Of a stretch of 64,000 nucleotides of DNA, positions 1 through 11,794 are shown one piece after another (the first letter of the stretch is position 1; each line of letters opens with the position of its first letter). The notes under the pieces were generated by a model. It had not been told where the DNA came from. It saw only the letters and a list, made by a program, of their open reading frames with translations, and ran no database searches. This stretch comes from Ceratothoa steindachneri (taxonomy: Eukaryota; Arthropoda; Malacostraca; Isopoda; Cymothoidae). Both the position numbers and the translations under genes were made by a program. The DNA lies in NCBI GenBank assembly GCA_963969495.1, contig OZ018317.1, positions 31,907,003-31,971,002 of the forward strand, read 5' to 3'.

Positions 1-1497
1 GGTGTATGAGTGGCGGGGGTTAGATGAAGTTCGTAGTAGACTCCCAGTACCCCTCACTTACTCATCTAGAACAAAATGGAGCGCGCAATTGGGTTCCACG
101 GAGCATTTATGCAAAGGTTTACTTAAAGGGACGGGATAGAGCAGACATATTGCATTAGTTCCCAGGGATGAACGAATGCTCGAACATACATATAAGTACA
201 CTAAAAATATAGTCACATTTGCATGTATCTACATAAAAACATAGCACACACACGAATATACACAAACACAAGACATCCGCGAAATCGAAACACGTAAAAT
301 AAAAACATTAACATGAGCCAAATTTCCTCCATCGTCCAACCAAACCCCGTAGTCATCACCTACTAGCTACTATTATTCACTTCGTCAGGTTCTATATTCT
401 ATCACACACATCTTTTCTTATTTATTACTACATTGTCAATATTGTAAACGTAACCAGTAGTTTTAAATTATTCAAATTGCTTTCAACTTTTCATTTCTTC
501 ACACAATCAGCAAGGTTTCGCTTGTCTTAATATTTTATTTTTCACCACATACTATCAAAAAGTGCATGTACATAATTTAATGTGAGCAAATATTCACCTT
601 TCGCTAAGCATCCTCAACTAAATCACTTTGTCTTAAGGAAGTGTAAAGTAGAGAGACAATTCCAATAATGAATTTGTACAAAATAGCGCCAATCTTTAGA
701 TGTTCGAGGTAGAAGCAGTACTATCAAAAGCCAATGTTCCAAACATAAGCCAAAAAAGACGAAAAAAACGAAAAAAATTCCCGAAAACCTTTTATGTCGA
801 GCAACTCAAAGAAAACGAGGTGTTCCCTAAATTCAAGGTAATAATCGGGTATAGATCGAGGTGTAAAACAAACATGAGAAAGCGATGAATTAATAGAAGG
901 GACAAACACAACGAATAGTTAATAATATCAATAAGTACAAAACAAATAGTCTTCTTTAAATTTTTGCTGGTTCTGCACAAATAGTTAACGGCATGTTCAT
1001 TGTGGGATTATCTCCATGCAATTTTGCCAATCAGAGGCTCTGGGAACATGTATGGAGAAATATCCAAGCAAGTAACATTCAACATGGATCAGTTCTGATA
1101 ACTATACACAAGTGTGCGGACAGGAAGACAGTGAAAACTGTGACATGGAGTGAAACAAAGCACAAATTACACTGGTCAACAAATTTTAACTTTTTCTCTG
1201 CTGACTTAAGTTTGAGACCTGTTCTTGAGAAATTCAGGGTCACTGAGTTTAAAAATGGCAATAGTTTTTTTTCTATCACGTCAAGTTTTTTTATTAATGG
1301 ACTGGTCTATATTGGCCCCACTCATAGTAGTAGGCTATCTTACGACCAAGTGTACGGAAATGTAGGCGTTTAGTATTCTTATTTTATTTTATCTATGTAT
1401 TTAGACTTCTCTTTATGCATCTAGATATATAAAGCAATTGTGTATAATATAATTTTGTGTTTCTTTAGATTTGTTTTATGAAATAACATTCAGTCGT
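1..1497. other. AT-rich DNA without a supported gene
   Basis: No recognisable gene, RNA or mobile element was seen. An open frame of 126 codons lies at 993-1373 on the plus strand (starting MFIVGLSPCN), but it matches nothing I recognise and has no clear domain. It sits just upstream of the repeat-family pseudogene at 1498 and could be a decayed exon, part of a longer repeat unit, or chance. A pyrimidine tract ending in ttctttag lies at about 1460-1468 and looks like a splice acceptor, but that alone is weak evidence. Confidence 0.5.
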
Positions 1498-2561
1498 ATG
1501 GCCTCATTACGAAGGAAATGTTTGAATTCCCCTGACTCGTTTTGTTATATATGTGGTTGTTTTACTGCACCAAATCAAAGAATGAACATCAGTATCTTTG
1601 TCAAAAGAGCATATTTGGCTTACTTTAAGATCAAATTAGGTGATCAGAATAAGCCATGGCCCCCGCAAAATGTTTGTAAACCACGTGTTAAAAATCTACG
1701 CCAATGGACAAAGGGCACAAGGAAACAACTAGGATTTGGCATTCCTATGGTGTGGCAGGAGCCAAAAATCCATGTTAAGGATTGTTACTTTTGTCTCACA
1801 AATACTTTTGGTTATTGCAAGAAAACGCGCCATAAAATAAGTTACCCAAATGTTGATTCCGCAATTCATCCAGTGCTTCATTCAGATGAAATTCCAGTAC
1901 CTGTATTCAAGGAACTTCCTACACTGGACGATGTAAGTGATATATGTATGTACGTGAATATGATGTAAGCAATAAACTTGACAGTGATCCAGACTTTGTA
2001 CATACATCGACTCAAGAACGTGAAAATTTCAGCCAATTAGTACTGAATAATTTAGTTAGAGACATAGGCCTGTCAAAAGAGTTAGCAGAAGTGTTTGCTT
2101 CTAGACTTAAAGAAAAAAATTTGTTGCGGGAAAAACAGATGTAATTTTTTATCGGAACAGGAAGAGAGATCTCTTGGCATTCTTTAAAACTGAAGAATAT
2201 TTTGTTTACTTTTGTGACGTGGCGGAACTGTTAAACGCGATGGGTGTTTCAGAGTATGATCCAAGTGAATGGAGACCTTTTATAGATAGTTCAAAGAAGA
2301 GTCTAAAATTTGTGTTAGTCCATAATGAAACTTGTTCGGTGTGATTCCTATTGGTCACTCTGTGCATTTAAAATAGAAATATGAACACATAAGATCTATA
2401 TTAGATTTACTCAAATATGATGAATACAAATAGATCATATGTGTGGATCTGAAAATGGTAGATATTTACTTGGCCAACAAGGAGGCTATACAAAATATCC
2501 GTGTTTCCTGTGTTTATGGGACAGCCAAGCCAAGGACAAACATTGGGAACAGAAACTCTGG

Positions 2562-2563
<2 letters not shown>
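1498..2563 (+). pseudogene. Broken repeat-family protein, N-terminal part
   Basis: This is the N-terminal two thirds of a protein I recall as a multi-copy uncharacterised family in arthropod and some other animal genomes; its function is not established. The start at 1498 (MASLRRKCLNSPDSFCYICG) opens on a Cys-rich segment (CYICG), followed at about 1790 by a second one, DCYFCL, which suggests a metal-binding fold. The frame shifts near 1940 and again near 2140, with stops near 2343, 2376 and 2430. Reading across frames gives conserved-looking blocks such as LLNAMGVSEYDPSEW (about 2228-2275), GQQGGYTKYPCFLCLWDS (about 2470-2530) and KDKHWEQKLW. The reading is lost at the (TA)n tract and resumes at 3680. 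The many frame breaks mean it cannot make a full protein. Family assignment rests on memory of conserved blocks. Confidence 0.7.
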
Positions 2564-2640
<77 letters not shown>

Positions 2641-2641
2641 A
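2564..2641. repeat. (TA)n microsatellite
   Basis: About 78 bp of almost pure TA, interrupted once by a CA near 2627. It sits exactly where the repeat-family reading frame stops, so it marks one edge of the insertion or rearrangement that split the gene. Open frames reading YIYIY through it are artefacts. Confidence 0.97.
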
Positions 2642-3679
2642 TGGGGAACAAATTACTCGAAAAAGATAGTTACTTGTGACAATTTATATTCTGAGAGAGT
2701 TAAGCGGGAGGAGAAAAATTAACGTTAACTCGAACAAGATATATTAATTACGATTGAGCGGGAAATCAATTCAAAAGTGAATGCGGGTGAAATCAGGGGA
2801 TTACAACACAAGATCGCTTTACCTGAAAGCGTGGTGGTGATCTGAGGGGAAAAAAACCAACGGCACAGGTCTTCGAGAAGATACTTCGGGGAGTCCTAAC
2901 GAGGAGGACTAGTAGATGGGGGTTTTGATTACTTCTTGTTGAAGAATGAGATTTTCTCTGCGCAAGAAAATGTGATATTAACTCGAAACGATTCTGCGGT
3001 TCGGCAGAGGGAGTCTCAGGCTCGAAGGAACAGGAATATTGAAGGGGGTCCGAGGTGGGGGGGCCCGCACAATTATCCGGGAAGAAAAAGGCTCGATAGC
3101 TTTCCTCTGAACAGGGGCCAAAGCTTCATGAAGTGAGATCTGCTGGTGAGATCTTACGACGAGGTAAGACTCGAACAGGGTTGCGGGACTTCGCTGGGGA
3201 ACAGAAAAATGGTCTGAACAGATGTACTAGCGGACTCTCAATCTCCTCTAGGAATGGCAGACTCAGGGTTAAATAGGCAGGTGGCTGGTTCTATAGATAG
3301 CCGCAGGGTATGGTCGTTCCTAGAGGATTCTCGACGTCAGTCTATGTACACCTACTTCGAGATAACGAGTCGGATCGGACAGCGAAAGTTTCCTCCTGAT
3401 ATAGGAGTAGGGTTATTACGGCTGCTCTCGTGGGGGAATAGACATGCCTTGGAAGCATGGGGTGAGAACGCGGTGTTATCGCAGGGGAGGGGAGGAGCGA
3501 GAAGTGTCCGAAAGAAAATACAGCTGGGTCGGGTGACTCAGCGCGGGACTGTTTCCTTCTGGAAGATTCTAAACCTCCCACGCCAAGGAACACGTGGTTC
3601 AGAGCGAAGGGGCTGAAAGGGATATTCCGAGGGGAGCTTGCATTCACGTTAGTCCTTCAAGGTCATCACCTCACAGCCA
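2642..3679. other. Unidentified GC-richer insertion
   Basis: About 1 kb between the two halves of the repeat-family pseudogene. It is visibly richer in G and C than its neighbours, and purine-rich on the plus strand. Open frames of 66 codons (2936-3136) and 120 codons (3254-3616, plus) and 101 codons (3342-3647, minus) exist, but none resembles a family I know. A short inverted repeat occurs inside (atctcctctaggaa near 3241 against ttcctagaggatt near 3317). It replaces the protein segment expected between KDKHWEQKLW and PQIRKLM. No TIR or target-site duplication was found. It could be a non-autonomous element, foreign DNA or an old segmental insertion. Confidence 0.5.
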
Positions 3680-4053
3680 CAAATCAGAAAGTTAATGGAA
3701 AACCAAAACTTCTCAAGTTCGATGACTGACATAGAAAAAGGAGCATGGGATTATTTTGTGGCTGTTGTAAACTATTTCTTGGAAACAAAAAGGCTGCTAA
3801 CTACAAGAATTTGGTAGAGACATTACTTGGTATCTTTCATCGTTTAGGATGCAACATGAGCATAAAGGTTCATTTCGTCAAGAACCATCTTGATGAATTT
3901 CTTGCTGATCTTGGCAACGTGAGTAATGAACATGGAGAGCGTTTTCATCAAGATATCAAGATTATGGAGGAGAGATATCAAGGAAGTATTCAAAGAGACT
4001 GCGTAGACATCAAACACTCCAGAAACTCTCACAAGCGAAGATTTCCTCCATGA
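3680..4053 (+). pseudogene. Repeat-family protein, C-terminal part
   Basis: This is the C-terminal end of the same repeat family as 1498-2563. It reads QIRKLMENQNFSSSM, then GAWDYFVAVVNYFLGN, CNMSIKVHFVKNHLDEF and a strongly characteristic NEHGERFHQDIKIMEERYQG block, ending SHKRRFPP and a stop at 4053. There is one frame change near 3770. The family's usual stretch after MEERYQG appears shortened here. The N-terminal partner lies about 1.1 kb upstream, across the TA tract and the GC-richer insert, so this half is a stranded fragment. The HGERFHQD motif is the best search handle for the family. Confidence 0.75.
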
Positions 4054-4359
4054 ATGTATACTCGTAGGTATGTGTATGAGTGCTTGTGTTTTCTCCATTA
4101 TATCAGAAAACAACCTATATGTATTTAGAAAATAGGTGATGTTATCTTGCAATGCATTTATCCTTTCAAATTCTGTTGGCATTTAAAATTATGGTCTGAA
4201 GCTATAAAACTTAGTAAACTATACTTACCGAGTAAATACATACAGTACGTCGTAAAATAGAAATATTCTGTAGAATGAAAACCTGATGTGTTACAAAAGA
4301 ATGGATGCCATATTTGAATTCAACACGTCAAAATTAGTTAAAAATAACTAAAAAATATA

Positions 4360-5649
4360 CCAGGGCGGTCAATAAGTTTTGCAATTCGGATATAAGGAAA
4401 CGAGATATGAGGAAAAGTGTTTTATTATTTTTCAATATAACTACCTTCGACTTCAATGCACTTGCGCCACTTGTCCCTGAGGCTTCGAATTCCCGACAAC
4501 CAGAAATCTCCCGACTGCTGTTCACTCCACTCCTGGACGGCGAGCTGGACATCTTCATTGTCCCCAAACCGGCGTCCACGCAGTGCAACCTTAAGTTGGC
4601 GGAATAAAAAGTAGTCGCTAGGGGCCAGATCTGGACTGTTGGGGCGATGGTTGAGCTCCTCAAATCCGCACTCGTGCAGGGTAGCTTGTGCAACTCTGGC
4701 TTTGTGGACAGGGGCATTGTCGTGGAGGAGCAGGACACCGCGTGTTATCTTGCCGCGCTGCTTCTGACGGATGCACTTCTTCAACCCAGCCAGTTCCTCG
4801 GCGTAATATTAGCCTGTGATGGTCCTTCCACGAGGCGCATAGTCCACCATCAACACTCCCTCAGAATCCCAGAAAATGGTGGCCATGATCTTCCCGGCTG
4901 AGGGTTGGGTCCGGAACTTGATGGGGTTTGGAGAGCCCCTGTGCTTCCAGGCAATGCTTTCGAGCTTGGTCTCGGGATCCCAGTGATGGACCCACGTTTC
5001 ATCACCTGTCACTATGTGTGACTCGAATCCCGCCAGGTCTTGGTTGTACAAGAGCAGCAGCTCCTCCGAACTTTGACGACGTTGAAGTTGCATGGAGCGT
5101 GAGGTTTCTATGGACCCAACAGGCACAGACCTTGGTCATGGCCAAATTGTCGTGGATGATGTTGATAACACTTCCATGTGATATTCCAAGTTCTCGCTCG
5201 ATTTCTTCGACCTTCACCCTTCGATTTTCGAGGATCATCCTCTCCACACGCGCCACATTGTCCTCGTTGGTCACGTCTGACGGGCGTCCTGGACGAGGGT
5301 CATCCTCAAGGGACTCACGACCATGGCGGAACTGCCTATTTCAGCGAGCAATGGTTGATTAGGAAGGGGCGGTGTCGGTGTACACTTCAACCATTCGTTC
5401 ATGGATCTCTTTTGCATTCTTGCCTTCCTTGGTCAGAAATTTGATCACTGCGTGGTGCTCAACCTTCTCCATTGTTGAAAAGTTGTGACTGACGATTTGC
5501 GATCAGCTACTGCTTCTTAAATAGATGAGGCAGGAGTGTGCGACTGCAGGTCCTGACTTGTTATAACTTGTCCTAACACCCCCACAAACAGCCATTCCCC
5601 TTCCTCTGTTTTGCCCTACCGATTCGCAAAACTTATTGACCGCCCCTCG
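4360..5649 (-). mobile_element. Full-length mariner DNA transposon
   Basis: This is a complete mariner of about 1,290 bp. The left end begins ccagggcggtcaataagttt (4360) and the right end, read inward on the other strand, begins cgaggggcggtcaataagtt (5649). These imperfect TIRs run about 30 bp. Both ends are flanked by TA (4358-4359 and 5650-5651), the normal mariner target duplication. It holds one minus-strand transposase relic. The well-preserved TIRs suggest a younger insertion than most elements here, although the reading frame is already broken. Confidence 0.93.
4425..5472 (-). pseudogene. Mariner transposase, few stops
   Basis: This encodes a transposase for cut-and-paste movement of the enclosing mariner. 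The start at 5472 (MEKVEHHAVIKFLTKEGK) and the stop at 4425 span about 349 codons, the usual size. The N-terminal helix-turn-helix DNA-binding part includes RPGRPSD and RRVKVEEIERELGIS. The catalytic core keeps all three acidic sites: VTGDETWVHHWDPETK (about 5000), LLLHDNAPVH (about 4715) and SPDLAPSDYFLF (about 4625). The spacing between second and third Asp is 34 residues, which defines mariner proper. Stop codons lie near 5360, 5345 and 4808, and a frame change lies near 5100 (ACWVHRN). Few lesions, so it is a recent pseudogene. Confidence 0.93.
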
Positions 5650-8600
5650 TAAATCAGCAAAAAGTGTGCTGATGAGTGTTATCACTGACTGATATTCCGA
5701 ACATTGTACATATACGAGGTAGAAAGAAACCATATCTTTAGTAAAACTTACGTTGCCGCAGGAGTCACATTTGCATCTGAGTAAGTTCATTGGTAAAATA
5801 TTTTAGAAAGAAAGTATTATGATGCGAAAAAAAGAGAATAAAACTTTTTGGCAGAAACGCAGGTCATATTTGACTGAAAACTAGTAAAGTGGCTATTTTG
5901 AAAAACACTACCAACTGCAAAGCGAGAAGGAGCGTGCCGCCAAATTTATGCCCCTAGACTGACTGAAACTTTCCCTAACCTTTTATCCTAATTACTAGTT
6001 TCCCGCATCCTTTTATTAGTGACAAATATAGTGTCCTAATTAAGACTTTTGTTTTGGGTGAATCAGTCATTTGCTTGTATTTTTGTTGTGAAATCAGCGT
6101 GTGGATATTTGTTTGTATTTTTGCTTATCGGCCAAAAGTGTTTTGTTTGTTTCGTGTCTGGATCAGATTTTTGCTTCTTTCGCTTGATTATTAAACTTTT
6201 TGTTTTTATTATACATTACAAACGTTCCTTAGACTAATTTCTCCTCATTTTTCCTGTAAATAGATTCATTTTATACCATCGTTTCCTACTGCGTTTCTTG
6301 TATGTCTTATCCCTCCTCTTCCTGATTCAAACTCCCTCGCATGATCAACTCATCTCCACTCTTCTCAGCTTCAAACTCTCATATTACCTACTAATTTTCA
6401 GTAGTTAAAAACATTCTTACTACCTCAAACAAAGCATCAAACAAACTCAGCCTATCAACTTACCATAGGAAAAGGTATCTTGGTTTACTGAAACTATCCG
6501 GTAAAGCTCATATGGCTTTGTCTTGCTATACTACGTAATATTCTCGAAGAAGCCCATACGATACCTGCGCACAGAACTTACGAACACAGCTCTTCCCCTC
6601 TTACTAACCTCGGTCCGATTCTTCCACGCTCACTCCCTCTCCCCCAGACTTACGCCTTCCGCTGATTTTACAAATTGTCGATGATTTAAGGTTATAAAAG
6701 CTTTCTTTCGTGATTCTATCTCATCTGAGAAGCTTGCCATGTTTGGCCCTTAATAAACAGGATTTTTACAACCGAAAACTAATATCTCTCCTGCCGCGTT
6801 CCTGCAGGTGTATTTATTCATTCACGCCTCAAGAACCATGGGACGTGGCGGTAGTTTTGGTCTAATTACTGCCCTATCCCATCTCTCTCCTTCTTTCATT
6901 CAGATCAACTCTCTTAACCATTTGGAAGCTCAACTCGTAGCTATGGCTCTGAAGCCCTATCATATCCTTCTCTAACATCTCTGCAAAATTTACTAGAACC
7001 CCACCTCATATCTCCGAATTCTCAAGATTATTAAACTTAACCGCTTTCGTTTTGTCTGCCTTTTCGCCTTTTCTGTTTCATGTCGTGTTAAGGACCAAGT
7101 ATCCGGTAGTGATAACACAAAATTAATCATAAAAGAAACTACATTGCATGTGCGTAATTAGAAACATTGTATCGGCATTACATAAAATTCAATATATATA
7201 TAATCGAATATAAAGTTACATTTACCTAGATGTTTGGTTTTGAAACTCTGACATGAGCTAGCTGTTATTAATTTGAAAATATTATTTGTACATTTATTAG
7301 TAAATTTATGCTTAAAAAAATTTAACACATTTTAACATTCAAATAATAGAGTAATTAAAATGAAATTAAGTTTGCTAAATGTTCATACGATCGTCCACGA
7401 CACATACTCAATTTTTTTTTTAAATACTATTTATATATATTGTAATTTTTGTATTTCTTTTTTTTTACATTATTCTCCTAGAGAGTAGTTATATGTGGTT
7501 GAGCATTTTTATGTCACTCAACTTTAAAGGTAAAGTATATGTAATTCAGCGGTCGCATTTGAATACCCAAGCAATAAATATAATTCAACGTCGTTTATTT
7601 TTAAATTTCACCGCACAATTCATCTTATTCCATGTGCCCAGAAAACTTAGAAGAAACTTCATTGTCAATCTTTAAAACTTCTTTCATCGCTTCACTTTCA
7701 TTGTATTCGATATATACATACAACGTATATAAAATTTCAGCATCCCAGGTTATTGCAAATCTTCTACCACACGTTCATCCTATTCCATATCTCAGTATAT
7801 CAAAAATATCTTTATTACCAGCTGTTATTATCAATTTATTTAGATCTCATTCAACTCTTCCATTATTCTTTACTTTTCTTCATAAATTTAGATCTCGAAC
7901 TCCATTAGGATTGGGTAGCTGCCACTTTGTTTTCCCTTAAACTTAGATCTCGAACCACAACTGCATCAAATTCCGAACATTTCACTTTCCGGTTACCAAT
8001 CTGAGCATGGCTGTAGCTTCATTTCCCCCCTGACAATCACCGTAATCACACGATATACATACCATACCTATACAGAAGTATCTTCATACGTATACCTAAT
8101 TTATTCCTTTAATTTATATCAAACACATAAAACTCTTACACCATAAACCATCCTCAAAACATTACCTACTACCATTACACTCTCCTCCTTAGCATTTGAA
8201 TAAGTTGTGCAAAATACTTAATCGAACTTCCGTTTATTCCATAATTTGATGCGTCTTTATCCATAATAGAACTCTTTTATCCAGTAATTCCATATTATAA
8301 TACTTTGTTAGTCCCACTAATAAATTAAAGGAGCGAGGGTTAGTTTTTGTTCTAGTTTCTAGTGACAGATGAATGTGTAGGTTGATTGATTAAGAGGAAA
8401 AGGAAGAAGAGAAACGAATGGGGGCATGAATACAATAAATAAAGAGCTGGTGGAAGGATACATAAGAGAATATAGAATATTTTACCGGAAAATTTGGATT
8501 TGTTTTTTGAATCGTTCGAAGTTTTTTAGGAATACTACATCGATTTAATATAAATCTAGAAGCAATGGAAGAAATTTTGCATCTCCTCACTGCAGTTTCC

Positions 8601-8820
8601 TTAGCAAAGAGACACTAGGTTTGAATTTAGGTTCCTCATTCAATAGGAAAGAGAGATGGGACAACAAAACAATAACCAGAACGACACGTGAACATCAATG
8701 GCCTTAAAAGTAATGGCAACATAGTAAGCAACCCCCAGTAGAGTGCTATACACAAAAGCATAACCTCGACAACTTCACTAATACGAATTGGTCAACTTCC
8801 ACCACCCCGTGTTTTCTAGA
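5650..8820. other. AT-rich DNA with no supported gene
   Basis: Mostly T-rich or C/T-rich sequence. Around 6880-6980 the plus strand reads loosely like the start of a LINE endonuclease (INSLNHLEAQLVAMALKPYH), but no conserved motif follows, so it is not annotated as an element. The phrase ttagatctcgaact recurs near 7840, 7890 and 7945. Nothing else was recognised. Confidence 0.45.
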
Positions 8821-8821
8821 T

Positions 8822-8872
8822 TTCTCTCTCTCTCTCTATCTCTCTCTCTTTCTTTCTTTCTCACTTTGAACA
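8822..8872. repeat. (TC)n microsatellite
   Basis: A run of TC dinucleotides with TTTC variants, about 50 bp, pyrimidine-only for most of its length. Confidence 0.9.
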
Positions 8873-9050
8873 AAGGCATTTTTTTCTATCGTTGCGGCCA
8901 TTATATTGGTCATAAATGCCTTGCCCAAACATTAAAAGGGTTTTCTTTGTCCGAGGGCTAATTATTCTCTTTCATTGTGACATGACAAAAAGATTATTGT
9001 TTATTTGTAATAAATAAGTTATGACACGAATGAGCGAAAAGTAGACTTTG

Positions 9051-9690
9051 AGCATCAATGGTAAAGAGTAGATTAGAGTGGTTGAGTATGAATGTGGAAA
9101 AGTGGATGAGAGAGGAGGGATATCAATGTGAAAGGGTATATAAGAGTGGAAGAGTTCAATGGGAAAGAGTAGATAAGAGTGAATTAGTTCAATGGGAAAA
9201 GTAGATGAGTATCAATAGGAAAGAGTTAATGAGAGTGGATGATCATGAATGGGAAAGAGTGGATGAGTGTGAATTAGTATCAATAAGAATGAGTTGGTGA
9301 TAATGGATAAGTATCATTGAAAAAGAGTGTATGTGCATCAATGGAAAATAGTGGACGAGAGTGGATAATGAGTGATGAGTGTGCCTGAATTTCATTGGAA
9401 ACGAATGGATAGAAGTGGATAACTTTCAAGCAAAAACGTGAATGAGTATTACTAAGAAAGAGTGGATAAAAGTAGATGAAGATCACTGGGAAAGAGTGGA
9501 TGAGTGTGAATGAATATCATTAGAAAAGAGTGAATGAGATTGAATGAGTATCAATAGGTAAGAGTGGATGGAAATGGATAAGTATCAATGGCAAATAGTG
9601 GATAAGAGTGGATGAGTATCAATGAAAATGGGCGGATAAGAGTGAATGAGTATCAATGGGAAAGAATGTATGAGAGAATGAGTGATTCTG
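9051..9690. repeat. 34-bp degenerate minisatellite
   Basis: A tandem array built on gagtatcaatgggaaagagt followed by ggataagagtggat. Consecutive gtatcaat anchors near 9550-9650 are 34 bp apart, and the 640-bp span gives roughly 19 diverged units. Units alternate between ggaaagagtgg and gagtgaatgag variants. No coding role is visible. It ends about 130 bp before the long-TIR Tc1 element. Confidence 0.85.
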
Positions 9691-9823
9691 ACCGAAAAAT
9701 ACCGGCGATATCTAGCGAAAAAATGAGTCGTAGGAAGAAAAAGAGAGAATATCTATATATGTATCATTTTATCATCATCGTCATCACTAACTCTATTTTT
9801 GAGTATTTGAATAATAATTTCAT

Positions 9824-10200
9824 CTTAGTTGGGTTATGACTTATGTTTTTTATCAAAGTTATTTCTAATAATTCTTTTATAATATCAATAAACAAAATGG
9901 TGAAGTTCAGAAATAAATATAAGTATCGAAATTTTGTGAAATTTTTTAAACCCAAAGAATTACAAATGGTGAAGTTCAGAAAATTTATTTTTATATATCT
10001 TCTTCTATAACTATATTTTAGCAACGTGATATTTTGAAAAGGAGGAAATTTAGTTTAAATTTCCTTTTTAAAATTATTATAATTGGCGAAGTTCAGAAAA
10101 TTTATAAAAATTTAACCATGGCTGCTTTTTTAAGATTTTAAATTTTAATCTTAGTAGCGAAGCGCAAGCTAGTGGCGAAGCCATTGCCTGGTGTATTTAT
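9824..10200 (+). repeat. Left long TIR of the Tc1-type element
   Basis: The left arm pairs with 11795-12162. It contains three direct copies of ggygaagttcag at about 9899-9910, 9968-9979 and 10085-10096, spaced 69 and about 117 bp. Its outer end begins near cttagttgggttatgac. Confidence 0.85.
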
Positions 10201-10610
10201 GAGTGAATTCAATAAATATTAGCGGCATGGGTTTTTAATCAATTATATTGTTCTGCCAACTAGTAAATTATGTATAGTTAAAATGGATAGAAAGCATGAG
10301 ATCAAAGTGTCGAAAAGAAGAGACTACTTAGAGAATGAGTAGTAAGAAGGTGCGATATATGCAAGAAAATTGTCGGGTTCCAGCGGAAATATTAGTACCA
10401 AATGGGCGTCCAGACATTTTGAGGATTATACTCCCCGAAGTGTCAAGTGGTGAAAGAGTAAAACGAAAAGGATTGGAAGTATAAACGGAAAATGGACACT
10501 GTAGGCCTACCTGCAAACACTACCCATTTCATTAACCAAACTCTATGAGGAGGACATTAACGGAGTAAGTAAGAACTGCACAACCGCCATTGTTTTTGGA
10601 CACTGCAGAG

Positions 10611-11530
10611 ATGCCACCACGCGTGAAAGTGACTCCTGAGCTTAAAGAGTTCAGCGATGACTCTAAATGAGAATTCAAGAGAGTTAAGAAAGTCTAAACT
10701 TGTGATTTCGCGCGTTATAAAGTTATACAATAAAAACTAATGAAAATCAATACCCGACAAATATCGGTCAACTCCGCATAACCATCGCCCGAGAAGACAA
10801 AGATTTTGCTCGCAGGAATTTCTCGAAAAATTAAGACCAATAGTGACAAAGAAGCGAGCTGTTTCACAGTGCCCCACAGCCTCACTGCATCTGATTTAAA
10901 AGCTCGTTCTCCAGCAACCAAACCAATCATCATTAAGGAGAATCAGAAGGTGAGACTCCAATATGTTGTAAATCATTTTGTTTGGAAGGATAAAGATTGG
11001 GAGAGAATTGATTTCAGCGACGAAAGTAAATTAATTGAGTTGGATCTGATGGCAAACGCTTTGCTAGACGCTCTGCAGGTAACAGACTTAACCCTAGATG
11101 TGTTAAAAAGTTTGCCAAGCATATAGAAGGCATCGTCATGGTATGGGGGATGTTTTCATCTGAAGCAGTTGGTCCGCTAGTGCGAATAATTGTAACGGAA
11201 AATGCGAATGTGTACCTGAACCTCATACAACAACATGTTATACCTTCACTCCGATCCGAATACTGCTGAACCAGCCAACAGTTTTTATGCAGGACAACGC
11301 CCAATGCCATACTGCAAAGTGAGTAAAATACTATTTCAAACAAGAAGATATTGGAGTCATGAAGTGGCTTGCTAAGAGCCCAGAACTGAACCCAATTGAT
11401 AAACTCTGGAAGAGCATTGGAGAAAAAGTTCGAGCCCAGTCGCGGGCAACTCAGACGGGTATCTGGACAAAAATTGAGAGGTAGAAAACAAAGGCTTCAA
11501 CACTTCATATTAAGTGTTTTGAATTTCATC
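10611..11530 (+). pseudogene. Decayed Tc1-like transposase in long-TIR element
   Basis: A cut-and-paste transposase relic. The likely start at 10611 reads MPPRVKVTPELKEFSDDSK and then hits a stop. A better stretch follows from about 10990: DWERIDFSDESKLIELD (first catalytic Asp in SDES). Then VMVWGMFSSEAVGPLVRI appears in another frame (about 11137-11190). Next comes FMQDNAQCHTAK (about 11285-11320, second Asp), and AKSPELNPIDKLWKSIGEK (about 11370-11430), where the usual third Asp/Glu position reads PELNP. At least four frame changes and several stops break it. It lies centrally between the two long TIRs, on the plus strand. The C-terminus fades out after IWTKIE. Confidence 0.85.
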
Positions 11531-11794
11531 TTTGTCAACTCTTACTTTGTTTTTATTGCATTTGCTTGCTACCAATTCTGTGAATGATCGTTCTCTTATT
11601 TTGCACCTGTTAATATTTTATTTTGTTAATTTTTTTAGTATGTATATTTGGGGAATATACGATTATAGCATATGAAAATTTGGTAAATAATATTAAATGA
11701 ATGCCTTTATGTAGCATTAAAATTTCATTTACCTACCCATGATATGTAAAAGAAAATTATAAAGGAAAATCGTTCTCTGATTTTGCTCGGTAAT

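Noticed and set aside
2439..2679. Plus-strand frames with long YIYIY runs
   Set aside because: They are translations of the (TA)n tract and include only a fragment of the repeat-family pseudogene.
6880..6980. LINE endonuclease start
   Set aside because: Only a loose resemblance over about 30 codons, with none of the later endonuclease or RT motifs.
9051..9690. CRISPR-like array of 34-bp repeats
   Set aside because: Units abut directly without unique spacers and diverge throughout; the setting is eukaryotic with no cas-like genes.
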